Below are positions 41,394 to 50,521 of a stretch of DNA of 64,000 nt, in pieces. Both the position numbers and the translations under genes were made by a program. How positions within the stretch are numbered: position 1 is the first letter of the stretch; each line of letters begins with the position of its first letter. Below the pieces are notes generated by a model that saw nothing but the letters and a program-made list of their open reading frames with translations, was not told where the DNA came from and did not search any database. The DNA is from Modestobacter sp. VKM Ac-2985. GTDB taxonomy: Bacteria; Actinomycetota; Actinomycetes; Mycobacteriales; Geodermatophilaceae. The DNA lies in assembly GCF_026967925.1 (NCBI RefSeq), contig NZ_JAPVBI010000002.1:1-64000 (forward strand), in the 5' to 3' direction.

Positions 41394-42485
41394 GTGCACC
41401 ACCACCTGGACCGACCGTCGGCCGCCGATCGGGCGGTCAAGCGCGAACGCGTGCTCGACCTGCTGCGCCGGACCGGGCAGGAGCGGCTGGTGCTCACCTC
41501 GGTGGGCTCGCTGTCCTGGTACCTGGACGGCGCCCGGCCGGCCGTCAAGCTGTCCGCCGAGGACGGGGTGATCGCCGTCGTGGTCGACGCCTCCGGGGAC
41601 ACCGTGTTCGTGCCGAACAACGAGGCCGACCGGCTCGCCGCCGAGGAGCTGCCCAGCGACGTCCGGGTGCAGGTGACCGACTGGTGGGCCCCGCTGCTGG
41701 GACCCGACCTGGCCCCGGGCACCCCGGGCGTGCTGACCGAGGCCGACCCGGTCGCCGCTGAGGGGCTGCGGGCCGCCCGGGCCGGCCTGCTCCCGGTCGA
41801 GACCGAGCGGTACCGCCGGCTCGGCCGGGACGCCGCCGAGGCGCTGACCGCGACCGCTCTGTCGCTGGAGCCCCGGACGGCCGAGCGCGAGGCGGCGGCC
41901 CGACTCGGCGGTGAGCTGATCGCCCGCGGGGCCGAGCCGTTCGTCGTCCTGGTCGCCGGGGAGGCGCGGCTGCCCTTCCGGCACGCGCTGCCCACCGACG
42001 GGGTGCTCGGCCGGCGGGTGATGCTCGTCGTGTGTGCGCGGCGGCACGGCCTGATCGCGAACGCGACGCGCTGGGTGGCCCTCGCCCCGCCGACCGCGGC
42101 CGAGGCTGACGCCGACGCCCGGATCCGGGCGGTGGAGACGGCGTTCCTGGCCGCGTCCACCCCCGGGCGGTCGCTCGGCGAGGTCTTCGCCGCCGGTGCG
42201 AGCGCCTACGCCGACCAGGGCTTCCCGGCCGACGAGTGGACCCGGCACCACCAGGGCGGCCCGACCGGCTACTGGGGGCGTGACCCGGTCGCCACCCCGG
42301 ACAGCGCGGTGCGGCTGGTGGCCGGGCAGGCCCTGGCCTGGAACCCGTCCGCCCCCGGGGTGAAGATCGAGGACACCCTGCTGCTGGGCGAGGGCGGCCT
42401 GGAGGTGCTCACCACCGACGGCCTGTGGCCGACCACCCGCGACGAGCTGGGGCTCCTGCGCCCCGACGTCCTGGTCCGCCCGTGA
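41394..42485 (+). CDS. M24 (pita-bread) family peptidase-like protein
   Basis: A 363-residue protein with the creatinase/aminopeptidase P two-domain layout: an N-terminal domain to about residue 130, then a pita-bread fold. The motif HHQGGPTGYW matches the conserved His region, and KIEDTLLLGEGG the C-terminal Glu region. The two Asp metal ligands normally found between are not recognisable, so it may be a metal-free or altered member. Its job in a sugar regulon is unclear. Start GTG 41394 follows CGGAGGAC. It ends at a strong terminator. Confidence 0.75.
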   Translation: MHHHLDRPSAADRAVKRERVLDLLRRTGQERLVLTSVGSLSWYLDGARPAVKLSAEDGVIAVVVDASGDTVFVPNNEADRLAAEELPSDVRVQVTDWWAPLLGPDLAPGTPGVLTEADPVAAEGLRAARAGLLPVETERYRRLGRDAAEALTATALSLEPRTAEREAAARLGGELIARGAEPFVVLVAGEARLPFRHALPTDGVLGRRVMLVVCARRHGLIANATRWVALAPPTAAEADADARIRAVETAFLAASTPGRSLGEVFAAGASAYADQGFPADEWTRHHQGGPTGYWGRDPVATPDSAVRLVAGQALAWNPSAPGVKIEDTLLLGEGGLEVLTTDGLWPTTRDELGLLRPDVLVRP

Positions 42486-42486
42486 C

Positions 42487-42523
42487 GGCCGCCCTCCCCG
42501 CCGGTTCGGCGGGGAGGGCGGCC
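42487..42523. terminator. Bidirectional terminator between convergent operons
   Basis: A perfect 17-bp stem (42487-42503 with 42507-42523) with a 3-nt loop directly after the M24-like gene stop and before the end of the convergent pectate lyase gene. Confidence 0.8.
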
Positions 42524-42527
42524 CCGC

Positions 42528-43868
42528 TCAGCGGAGGCGGCCGGAGCCGGCCTTGACCCGCACCAGCGCGGGCACCGCGGGGGTCGGGTCGATCCGCTCC
42601 ACGAAGGTGGGCGTCCAGCTCACCGTCGTCGGGATGTCGGGGTCGTTCGCGGCGTTGTGGGCCTCGACCAGGCTGGTCCGGCGCGGCCAGGAGCGGCCGC
42701 TGCTGACCAGCGTCCCCGACTCGTCCACGCCCGTGCCGTCGAGCGCGTCACCGCGCCAGTCCTCGATGAAGGACGCCGGGTCGACGCCCGGGGCCAGCTG
42801 GACGAAGTTGTTGTCGGCGACGATCTCCGCCTCCACGCCGACGCCCCAGCTGTACTGGTAGGTCTCCGGGTCCGAGACGACGTACCAGTTGTTGTAGACG
42901 TGCACGTCGCCGTAGCGCACCCGGGGCGCCCGCTGGCCGATGTCCTCCCACAGGTTGTGGTGGAAGGTGATCCGCAGCCGGCCGCGGTCGGCGACCCGGC
43001 TGTTGGAGGAGCCGACGAGGTTGGTCTTGTCGTGGTCGCGGAACTCGTTCCAGGAGACGGTGACCAGGTCGGTGGAGTTGGTGATGTCCAGCAGGCCGTC
43101 GTGCACCTCGAACTTCTGGCCGTACACGGTGGGCAGCGCCTCCGGGGGGTTCTGCCCGTCGTCGAAGGTGTTGTGGTCGACCCAGACGTGCGTGGACTCG
43201 GCGAGCCAGAGGTTGTCGTAGGCGGCGTTCCAGGCGCCGGCGTCGCCGTCGGTCGGGTCCCAGGCGGTGAAGCAGTCGTAGGCGTCGGACAGCCGGAGGT
43301 TGCGGATGATCACGTCGTCCGAGCCGCGCACGGTGAGCGCGGCGCCGACGATGCCGGCGTCCCGGCCGACGCCGACGATGGTGACGTTGGAGCCGACGTA
43401 CTGGCGCACCTGGGCCTCCTGCACGTCCGCGGACGCCGCCCGGGCGTCCTCCAGCGGGCCGGTGGGCTCGGCCTCGGTGCCCCAGACCTCGGGCGCGTAG
43501 GCCGCGATGTAGTCGGCCATGTCGAAGCCCTCGACCTCGTAGGCCGCGCAGTCCACGGCGCCGTCGGCGGTGCGCAGCTGGGCGTCCAGGACGCCGTGGA
43601 CGTGGACGACCCGCGGCGTGGTGTCCCCCCGCGCCGCGTCGCCACCGAGGGCTGCGCGGAACTCCTCCCAGGTGCGGACGTGGAACACGTTCTCCGGGGC
43701 GGCGGTGGAGCCGCCGGTGGTGCCCCCCTCGGCGGCGGCCCAGCCGTCCTGCGGGCCGAGCACCTGCCGGCCGACGTCCTTGCCGTGCGCGGCGGCAGCG
43801 GTGGGGGCGAGCGTGACGGCCAGTGCTCCGGCCGCGGTCACGATCAGCGTGCGACGCAGTGCGCGCAT
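42528..43868 (-). CDS. Secreted pectate lyase (PL1-like)
   Basis: A 446-residue secreted right-handed beta-helix enzyme that cleaves polygalacturonate by beta-elimination. Residues 1-28 form a signal peptide ending near APTAAAA. Catalytic/Ca-binding region: WVDHNTFDDGQN, WNEFRDHDKTNLVGSSNS and ITFHHNLWEDIGQRAPRVRYG, which holds the catalytic Arg and the family's H-H-N. The start ATG at 43868 is preceded by TTGGAGTG. A LacI-type operator lies 25 nt before the start, so the lyase is probably induced together with the importer. This links the regulon to pectin. Confidence 0.92.
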   Translation of the reverse strand: MRALRRTLIVTAAGALAVTLAPTAAAAHGKDVGRQVLGPQDGWAAAEGGTTGGSTAAPENVFHVRTWEEFRAALGGDAARGDTTPRVVHVHGVLDAQLRTADGAVDCAAYEVEGFDMADYIAAYAPEVWGTEAEPTGPLEDARAASADVQEAQVRQYVGSNVTIVGVGRDAGIVGAALTVRGSDDVIIRNLRLSDAYDCFTAWDPTDGDAGAWNAAYDNLWLAESTHVWVDHNTFDDGQNPPEALPTVYGQKFEVHDGLLDITNSTDLVTVSWNEFRDHDKTNLVGSSNSRVADRGRLRITFHHNLWEDIGQRAPRVRYGDVHVYNNWYVVSDPETYQYSWGVGVEAEIVADNNFVQLAPGVDPASFIEDWRGDALDGTGVDESGTLVSSGRSWPRRTSLVEAHNAANDPDIPTTVSWTPTFVERIDPTPAVPALVRVKAGSGRLR

Positions 43869-43892
43869 GTCACTCCAAGATCTCGAAGGCGG

Positions 43893-43910
43893 TGGGAAAG
43901 CGGTTTCCCA
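43893..43910. promoter_or_regulatory. LacI-type operator before the pectate lyase gene
   Basis: An inverted repeat TGGGAAA, four bases, TTTCCCA immediately upstream of the lyase. It resembles the other LacI sites of the regulon (AAGCG centre, TTTCC flank) but with a GCGG centre. It may bind the same LacI protein with different affinity. Confidence 0.55.
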
Positions 43911-44010
43911 CGTGAGGCGCGTCACGTTAACGGCGCTCTCGAAACGGTGTCAAGACGTCCGAGACGACTCGCCCGCTGTCCCGCCGGCCACCTCGGCGTG
44001 TCCGGCCGGG

Positions 44011-45321
44011 TCACATCCCGGAGACGAGGCCCCGCAGGTCCGCGGCCATCCGGGCGGCCTCCCGGGAGGCCCCGGTGATCGCCTCCTGGGCCTGCGCCGA
44101 CGAGGCGTTCTGCTCCTCGACCGCGGCCGCGATCGTCGTCTGGGCGTCGACGACGCCCCGGATGACCTCTTGCACGCCGTTCAGCGCAGCCCCGGCTGCG
44201 GCGACGTCGCCGCGAACGGCGTCGACCACCCGCCGGATCCGCTCGGTGGCCTGCGCGGTCTCCGTGGCGAGGTCCTTGACCTCCCCGGCGACGACGGCGA
44301 AGCCCTTGCCCGACTCACCGGCGCGCGCCGACTCGATCGTGGCGTTGAGGGCCAGCAGGTTCGTCTGGTCGGCGATGCTGGAGATGCTGCCGGCGATCTG
44401 GTCGATCTCGGCCATGGTGCCGGCCAGGCGCTCGACCGTGGCGGCGCTGTCCCGGGACTGGAGGCTGGCCTGGTTGGCCGTCGACGTCGCCTGGCACGCG
44501 GCCGCGGCGATCTCCCCGATCGCCTCCCGCAGCCCGACCATGACCTCGGTCGCCACCCCGACGTTCGCGTCGAGCCGCTGCCCGGCGCCGAGCAGCCCCG
44601 CCAGCTGGTCCTGCTGGGCGGCCGCGCGGTCGGCGCGCTCCCGGAGCCGGTCCGCTGCCTCCTCCGCCACCCGGGCCCGTTCCTCGGCCAGTTCCTCCTG
44701 GGCCGCCACCTGGGCGGCCAGCTGCTCCTCGGCGAGCTGCTGCTGGGCCTGCCGGGCCCGCTCGGCCTGCTCGGCGAACTTCCAGCCGTAGGCCAGGAAC
44801 GTCGCCTCGGCCAGCAGGAACACCGCGTGCAGCAGGGCGAAGAGCACCGGGTCGGCCTGGGCCTCGGCGGTGGAGAAGACCGACATGGGCATGGCCAGGC
44901 TCATCACCGCGTGGTGCACGGCGACGAAGACGACGGCGAGCAGGAACGGCACCCAGGCCTGGTACAGGGCGACCAGGGCCAGGACGACGTAGAACCAGAT
45001 GTGCAGGTCGGTGAGGCCGCCGCCGACGTGCACGAGGACGTCGGCGCCGATCATCAGGCCGACGGCGATCGCGCTGGACCGGGCGACCTGGCCGCTCAGC
45101 ACCTGACCCGACAGCAACAGCACGACCAGCACGGCCAGCTGACCCCACAGCAGCCACCCACCGACGCCCCGGACCAGCCCGAGTCCGGCCAGCACGGGGA
45201 CGTGCGCGGCGAGCACCAGGGAGATCACCCGGTGGCGGGCCGCGAAGCTCGCCTCGTCCAACCGGACACCGCGCGGCAGGAACGGGACGCGCGCAGGGAC
45301 TCCGGTCGACGTCGTCGTCAT
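44011..45321 (-). CDS. Methyl-accepting chemotaxis protein
   Basis: A 436-residue chemoreceptor. The N-terminal ~175 residues hold about six hydrophobic segments and no large periplasmic sensor domain. A coiled coil (Ala/Glu/Gln-rich, residues about 180-240) follows without a clear HAMP. The signalling hairpin tip is [20 protein letters not shown], highly conserved. The His in the membrane part ([18 protein letters not shown]) might bind a cofactor. No che or flagellar genes are in the window. It is probably a membrane-embedded sensor, perhaps for energy or lipid state. Confidence 0.93.
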   Translation of the reverse strand: MTTTSTGVPARVPFLPRGVRLDEASFAARHRVISLVLAAHVPVLAGLGLVRGVGGWLLWGQLAVLVVLLLSGQVLSGQVARSSAIAVGLMIGADVLVHVGGGLTDLHIWFYVVLALVALYQAWVPFLLAVVFVAVHHAVMSLAMPMSVFSTAEAQADPVLFALLHAVFLLAEATFLAYGWKFAEQAERARQAQQQLAEEQLAAQVAAQEELAEERARVAEEAADRLRERADRAAAQQDQLAGLLGAGQRLDANVGVATEVMVGLREAIGEIAAAACQATSTANQASLQSRDSAATVERLAGTMAEIDQIAGSISSIADQTNLLALNATIESARAGESGKGFAVVAGEVKDLATETAQATERIRRVVDAVRGDVAAAGAALNGVQEVIRGVVDAQTTIAAAVEEQNASSAQAQEAITGASREAARMAADLRGLVSGM

Positions 45322-45401
45322 GCCCAGCTATCGGCACGGATGGTGCGCGATCAAGTCGGCCGCCGTGAGTTCTCCGGGGTGCAGCGGGGCACGGTCTGCC
45401 G

Positions 45402-45854
45402 ATGACCTCCCGCGAGCAGACCGACCGTCGTCCCCATCGGCTGCGCGAGGTGCTCGCGACCCGCCGGGGGTACGTGCTCGCCTGGTGGGGCTTCACCGCG
45501 ACCTTCGCGCTGCTGCGGCTGATCACCTGGCTGATCCGCGAGGACGTCGCGCTGCTGGGCGACGTCGCCGTCGGCGGCACGCACCTGCACCACCACCTCT
45601 GGGGCATCCTGCTGCTCGCCCTCGTCGGCGGGGTCGCGCTGGGCGACCGCTCCCCCCGGGTGCGGGCAGGGCTGGGCCTGTTCTTCGGCATCGGGCTGGC
45701 GCTGGTGGTCGACGAGGCGGCGCTGCTGATCCAGCTGGAGGACGTCTACTGGGACACCTTCGGCTGGGTCAGCGTGGGGCTCGCGCTGCTGGTCATCGGC
45801 GTCGCGGGGAGCGTCCTGGCGATGACGGAGGCGCCGCGCGAGCCGGGGCGCTGA
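45402..45854 (+). CDS. Small membrane protein with HLHHHLWG motif
   Basis: A 150-residue protein with four predicted helices, near residues 27-45, 63-80, 87-108 and 118-138. Between helices 1 and 2 lies GTHLHHHLWG and, in helix 3, VVDEAALL. The cluster of His near the membrane and the acidic DEA segment suggest metal or haem binding, but I recognise no characterised family. It ends immediately before the convergent phosphatase gene (no gap). Confidence 0.7.
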   Translation: MTSREQTDRRPHRLREVLATRRGYVLAWWGFTATFALLRLITWLIREDVALLGDVAVGGTHLHHHLWGILLLALVGGVALGDRSPRVRAGLGLFFGIGLALVVDEAALLIQLEDVYWDTFGWVSVGLALLVIGVAGSVLAMTEAPREPGR

Positions 45855-47261
45855 TCAGCCGGCCGACACCACGAACGGCACCTCCACGACCTCGTCGCCC
45901 GGCGACAGCGCCGTCATCGGCTGCAGCCGTCCGTCCTCGGCGATGCCGCTGAACGGCGTCACGACCAGCCGGTCGCCGTCGATCTCGGCGAGCAGGACGT
46001 GGGACTGCGCCGCCCAGGCGACGGTGCCGGCCCCGGCGAACTCCGTGGGCGGGTCGTCGCGCAGCTGCCCACCGGCGCCGGAGAGGAAGTAGTCGATGCC
46101 GTCGACCCGGGACAGCTGGAAGTTGTGCTCGTGTCCGGCGAAGGCGGCCCGGACACCGGCCCGGCGGAACCGCGGGACCAGCTCGCGCACCATCGAGTCG
46201 GTGTTCGGATGGTGCGGCCCCGCGCAGTAGGTGGGGTGGTGGGAGAACGGGAGCCGCCAGGTCGGCCCACCGTGGTCGTCGGCGGGCAGCGCCCGGTCCA
46301 ACCAGGCCTGGTGTCGCGGGTTCTGGAAGAAGTGCTCGGTGGGCAGCGGATCGGCCAGCGAGGTGTCGATGCACACGAACTCCACGTCGGCGCCGTACCG
46401 GAACCGGTAGAACATGCCCGGGTCGATCGACGCCCGCTCACCGGCCGACTCGGGCGTGAAACGCAGGTCGGTGTGGAAGTTGTCGCGGACCTGCTCGCGG
46501 TCGTCGCTGGACTCGCTGTCGCTGGTGTCGTGGTTGCCGACCGTCGGGTACACCGGCACCCGGGCCAGCAGGTACCGGTAGGGCTGGTAGAAGCTGGAGA
46601 ACCAGTCGGCGTCTGCGACGCCGGTGCCGGTGCTCACCCGGCCGCTCTCGCCCTGGTAGACGTTGTCGCCGGTGGAGAGCACCAGCCGGATCCCGCGGTC
46701 GTCGGCCAGCCGGTCGAGCACCGCGGCGACCCGCCGTTGCCGGCGGCCCTCCTCGGAGTCCACCACGACCCCGACGCCGTAGTCGCCCAGGACGGCGAAG
46801 GACAGCGGAGCCCGGACGTCGGGTGCCGGGTGCGTCCGGAAGGTCAGGTCGTAGCCCCGCCCGGCCGGCCGCAGGTCGAGCCCGCCGCGGGACACCGGAC
46901 CCCAGTCCCACCGCTCGCCGTCGGCCCAGGGCCGGCCGTCGACGGTGATCCGGTAGCGGTAGCGGGTGTCCGGGCGCAGACCACCGACCCACGCGTGGTT
47001 CCGCTCCCCGGTGACCGCCCGGCCGACCGTCCCACCCTCGTCGTCGAGCACCTCCACGACCGCCTCGCCGTAGGACCGGGAGCGGGCTCCGATGCTGCCG
47101 GTCCGGCCCTCGTCCACCGCGTCCAGCTGCTCGTCGTCGACCAGCCGCCAGCGCGCGCCGCCGTCCGGGCGCCGGAACCAGAAGCCGCCCCAGGCGATCA
47201 GGGCCCGGTCGGGGCCGACGTCGACGAGGTGGACGTAGGGCTCGAAGCGCGTCTCGGTCAT
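45855..47261 (-). CDS. Purple-acid-phosphatase-like metallophosphoesterase
   Basis: A 468-residue calcineurin-type phosphoesterase with an N-terminal fibronectin-like domain (to about residue 140). Metal-binding motifs: LGDYG, LSTGDNVY, VGNHD, FSHHPTY and AGHEHNFQ, all in order. No signal peptide is seen, so it may be cytoplasmic or exported by another route. Substrates are phosphomonoesters or phosphodiesters. Its plus-strand neighbour ends directly against its stop codon. Confidence 0.9.
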   Translation of the reverse strand: MTETRFEPYVHLVDVGPDRALIAWGGFWFRRPDGGARWRLVDDEQLDAVDEGRTGSIGARSRSYGEAVVEVLDDEGGTVGRAVTGERNHAWVGGLRPDTRYRYRITVDGRPWADGERWDWGPVSRGGLDLRPAGRGYDLTFRTHPAPDVRAPLSFAVLGDYGVGVVVDSEEGRRQRRVAAVLDRLADDRGIRLVLSTGDNVYQGESGRVSTGTGVADADWFSSFYQPYRYLLARVPVYPTVGNHDTSDSESSDDREQVRDNFHTDLRFTPESAGERASIDPGMFYRFRYGADVEFVCIDTSLADPLPTEHFFQNPRHQAWLDRALPADDHGGPTWRLPFSHHPTYCAGPHHPNTDSMVRELVPRFRRAGVRAAFAGHEHNFQLSRVDGIDYFLSGAGGQLRDDPPTEFAGAGTVAWAAQSHVLLAEIDGDRLVVTPFSGIAEDGRLQPMTALSPGDEVVEVPFVVSAG

Positions 47262-47290
47262 CGCCGTCCCCTACCCGGTGCCCTGCGGCT

Positions 47291-49138
47291 TCAGGCGACC
47301 AGGACGGCGTCCCGTTCGGCTGCGCCGGCGAGCTCTGCGTAGCGGCCACCCAGCGCCAGCAGCTCCTCGTGCGTGCCCTGCTCCACCACCCGGCCCTGCG
47401 CGAGCACCGCGATCAGGTCGGCGTCGCGCACCGTGGACAGCCGGTGGGCGATGGTGATCGTCGTCCGGCCGCGGCTGGCCTCGTCCAGGGCCGTCTGGAC
47501 GGCGCGCTCGGTGGTGTTGTCCAGCGCGCTGGTCGCCTCGTCGAGCACCAGCACCCGGGGGTCGCGGAGCAGCGTGCGGGCGATCGCCAGCCGCTGCTTC
47601 TCCCCGCCGGAGAACCGGTGGCCACGGGCGCCGACGACGGTCTCGTAGCCGGCCGGCAGCGCGGCGATGACGTCGTGCACCTGCGCCCGGCGGGCGGCGT
47701 CGACCATCTCGGCGTCGGTGGCGTCGGGCTTGGCGTGCCGCAGGTTGTCGGCGATCGTGCCGTGCAGCAGGTAGGTCTCCTGCGCCACGACGCCGACCAC
47801 CTGGGCCAGGTCGGCCAGGGCCACGTCCCGCACGTCGACGCCGTCGATCGTGACCCGCCCGGACGTGGGGTCGTTGAGCCGGGCGACCAGCGAGGCCAGC
47901 GTGCTCTTGCCCGACCCGGTCTCCCCCACCAGCGCCAGGGTCGCCCCGGCGGGCACGGTCAGGTCGACGCCGTCCAGCGCGTCGCGGGCGCCGTCGGGGT
48001 AGCGGAACCCGACGGCGGAGAACCGCACCTCGCCGCGCACCGTCCGCGGGTCGAGCGGCACCGGGTGGGCCGGGTCGTCGATGTCGACCGGCAGGTCCAG
48101 GTACTCGAAGACGCGGCTGAACAGCGCCATCGAGGCGGTCAGCGAGACGCCGATGTCCAGCAGTCCCATCAGCGGGCGGAACAGCGCCCCCTGCAGCGCG
48201 GTGAACGCGACCAGCGTGCCGATGGTCATCCCGCCCGACGTCGCCGGCAGCCCGGCGATCAGGTAGATCAGCGCCGGGATGCCGGCGAACACGATGCTCA
48301 TCGTCGCCATCCGCCAGCGACCGGCCAGCTGCGAACGCACCTCCAGCCCGACCAGGACGTCGGAGGTGCCGGCGAACCGCCGGGACTGGGCCGGGCCCGC
48401 GCCGAGGGTCTTGCCCAGCAGCACCCCGCTGACGCTGAGCCCCTCCTCGACCTGGGAGTGCATGTCCGCCAGGGACCGTTGGCGCTCGGCGGTGATCTCC
48501 CGGCGCATCCGGGCCACCCGCCGGGTCAGCCAGACGGCCGGCGGCAGGACGACGAGGGACAGCAGTGACAACCGCCAGCTCAGCACGGCCATGGCGACGA
48601 CGGTGCCGATCACCGTGGTGGCGTTGGCGGCGAAGGAGGTGGCGGTGGTGGTGACCACCGACTGCATGCCGCCGATGTCGTTGGTGAGCCGGGACTGGAC
48701 CTCGCCGCCCTTGGTGCGGGTGAAGAAGCCGAGCGACTGGCGCTGCAGGTGGGTGAAGACCGACGTGCGGAGCCCGTGCATGACGTGCTGGCCGACGGTG
48801 GTGGACAGCCAGGTCTGCAGCACCCCGAGGACGGCGGTCACCGCCGCGACGGCGACCATGCCGGCGACCGCCCAGCCCAGCAGCGGCACGTCCTGCTCCG
48901 GGATCGCCTCGTCGATGACCAGCCGGATGAGGAACGGCGTGGCGAGCGCGATGGCGGAGCTGGTCACGATGAGCGCGACCACGACCGCGAGCTGTCGACG
49001 GTGGGGCCGGAAGAGCCGGGCCACGCGGCGCCAGCTCACGGGAGCGCGCTCCAGCTGCGCGCGGTCGGCCGGGTCGGGCCGGCCGCCGGAGCGCCCGCCG
49101 CCCCGGCCGGGGTTCATGGTGTCGTCGATGGCGAGCAC
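47291..49138 (-). CDS. ABC exporter, fused permease/ATPase
   Basis: A 615-residue half-transporter. Six helices span about residues 45-335 (LAVVVALIVTSSAIALATPF first). The ATPase domain has Walker A GETGSGKST, signature FSGGEKQRLAIARTLL, Walker B VLVLDEATSALD and switch AHRLSTV. It is expected to export drugs or lipids as a dimer. GTG 49138 is chosen as start; an ATG at 49117 is also possible. A divergent MarR gene and an operator lie upstream, so the exporter is probably induced by its substrate. Confidence 0.93.
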   Translation of the reverse strand: MLAIDDTMNPGRGGGRSGGRPDPADRAQLERAPVSWRRVARLFRPHRRQLAVVVALIVTSSAIALATPFLIRLVIDEAIPEQDVPLLGWAVAGMVAVAAVTAVLGVLQTWLSTTVGQHVMHGLRTSVFTHLQRQSLGFFTRTKGGEVQSRLTNDIGGMQSVVTTTATSFAANATTVIGTVVAMAVLSWRLSLLSLVVLPPAVWLTRRVARMRREITAERQRSLADMHSQVEEGLSVSGVLLGKTLGAGPAQSRRFAGTSDVLVGLEVRSQLAGRWRMATMSIVFAGIPALIYLIAGLPATSGGMTIGTLVAFTALQGALFRPLMGLLDIGVSLTASMALFSRVFEYLDLPVDIDDPAHPVPLDPRTVRGEVRFSAVGFRYPDGARDALDGVDLTVPAGATLALVGETGSGKSTLASLVARLNDPTSGRVTIDGVDVRDVALADLAQVVGVVAQETYLLHGTIADNLRHAKPDATDAEMVDAARRAQVHDVIAALPAGYETVVGARGHRFSGGEKQRLAIARTLLRDPRVLVLDEATSALDNTTERAVQTALDEASRGRTTITIAHRLSTVRDADLIAVLAQGRVVEQGTHEELLALGGRYAELAGAAERDAVLVA

Positions 49139-49151
49139 CCCTCTCTGCTTT

Positions 49152-49184
49152 CCTGAGGTTACCTCACCGTGTGGCAACCTCAGG
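49152..49184. promoter_or_regulatory. MarR-type operator between exporter and regulator
   Basis: An inverted repeat with 9-bp arms (CCTGAGGTT at 49152-49160, AACCTCAGG at 49176-49184). The left arm is also part of a smaller palindrome GAGGTTACCTC at 49155-49165. It fills the 67-nt gap of the divergent pair and would cover both promoters. Confidence 0.65.
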
Positions 49185-49205
49185 GGTGCCGCTACTGTTC
49201 CCGCC

Positions 49206-49622
49206 ATGGGGAACGGCGGCACGGCGACGCTCGGCGACCTGCTCATGCGGGTCGCCCGCACGCTGCGCCGCCGGTTCATCGCCACGCTCGCCCCCTGGGA
49301 CCTCTCGCCGCACCAGGCCCGGGCGCTCCGGGTGGTCTGCTCGCGCGACGGCGTCCGGCTCTCCGAGCTGGCCGAGGCCCTGCGCATCGCCCCGCGCTCG
49401 GCGACCGAGGTGGCCGACGGGCTGCAGGAGCGGGACCTGGTCGAGCGCACCGCCGACCCCGCGGACCGGCGGGCGGTGCGGCTGACCCCGACCGAGGCCG
49501 GCCGCCGGGTGCAGCGCGAGGTGGACGACGCCCGGGCTGCGGACTCCCACGAGCTGTTCGCCCGCCTGTCGGCCGCAGACCGCGCCGAGCTCGAACGGAT
49601 ACTGCGTCAGCTCACCGACTGA
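49206..49622 (+). CDS. MarR-family transcriptional regulator
   Basis: A 138-residue winged-helix repressor. Recognition helix region: LSELAEALRIAPRSATEVADGL (residues about 50-71), followed by the wing DLVERTADPADRRAVRLTPT, which is a classic MarR signature. It is divergent from the ABC exporter and likely represses it. Start ATG 49206 is chosen because the upstream frame would cover the operator. Confidence 0.92.
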   Translation: MGNGGTATLGDLLMRVARTLRRRFIATLAPWDLSPHQARALRVVCSRDGVRLSELAEALRIAPRSATEVADGLQERDLVERTADPADRRAVRLTPTEAGRRVQREVDDARAADSHELFARLSAADRAELERILRQLTD

Positions 49623-49648
49623 GCGACCGGCCGCCCTCGGTCGGAGGG

Positions 49649-50521
49649 TCAGTCCGCCGGTCGCAGCTCGAAGAACACGACCTCCGGCGGGGCGTTGATC
49701 CGCACCGGCACCACGCTGAACCCGAGGCCACAGGTCACGAAGAGCGCGTTGCCCTCGGCCCCGTGACCGGCCTCCGCCCACCCGTCGGCGACCACCGCCT
49801 CCTCCTCGGTGAGGCCGAGCCAGCTGCGGTGCGGAGTACCCGGGAGGGCGAACTGCCCGCAGTGGGTGTGCCCGGCCACGGTGAGCGGCGCGCTGCCCGG
49901 CGGCATCTCCGGGAAGGCCGTCGGGTTGTGCATCAGCACCACGCGCGGCGCCTCTGCCGGGAGCCCGCTCAGCGCCTGGTCGACGTCGACCAGGCCGGGT
50001 CGGGCGGGCCCGACGCCGACGACGTGGAGGGGGTCGTCCCCCGTGCCGGGCACCGGCACCGACTCGTTGAGCAGCACCGGGACCCCGGCGCCCTCCAGCG
50101 CGGCGGTCAGCTCCTCAGCGGCGTCGCTCTCGTAGTCGTGGTTGCCGAGGACGGCGTAGGTGGGGATGCCGGAGTCCAGCAGCGGGCTCAGCAGGTCCAT
50201 CGCCGCCGCCACCTCCGGCTCGACGTCCGGGCCGGCGTGGTAGACGAAGTCCCCGCCCAGCAGGACGAGGTCGGGGTCCTCCTCCACCACCCGCTCGACG
50301 GCGCGCTCGACCATCCCCGTGTTGGCCCACCACATGCCGATCTGCATGTCGGCGAGCAGGGCGACCTCCAGCCCGGCCGACTCCGCGGGCAGCCGGGGGA
50401 GCTCGACCGCGTACCGGTCCTCGTCGAGGACCAACCGCGGCTCGATGAGGACGCCGTAGCCGAGGAGCAGGACGAGGGCCGCGAGCAGGGCCACCCCGCC
50501 ACGGACGAACCAGCGCCGCAT
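49649..50521 (-). CDS. Membrane-anchored metallophosphoesterase
   Basis: A 290-residue calcineurin-type phosphoesterase with one N-terminal membrane anchor (residues about 7-25). Metal motifs: LLADMQIG (the first Asp), LLGGDFVYHAG, VLGNHDYES, LMHNPTAF and GHTHCGQ. This set fits the YkuE/UDP-diacylglucosamine hydrolase-like membrane group. The ATG shares one base with the stop of the upstream PAP2 gene (TGATG), so translation is coupled. Both are phosphatases, suggesting a shared lipid or polyprenyl-phosphate pathway. Confidence 0.9.
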   Translation of the reverse strand: MRRWFVRGGVALLAALVLLLGYGVLIEPRLVLDEDRYAVELPRLPAESAGLEVALLADMQIGMWWANTGMVERAVERVVEEDPDLVLLGGDFVYHAGPDVEPEVAAAMDLLSPLLDSGIPTYAVLGNHDYESDAAEELTAALEGAGVPVLLNESVPVPGTGDDPLHVVGVGPARPGLVDVDQALSGLPAEAPRVVLMHNPTAFPEMPPGSAPLTVAGHTHCGQFALPGTPHRSWLGLTEEEAVVADGWAEAGHGAEGNALFVTCGLGFSVVPVRINAPPEVVFFELRPAD

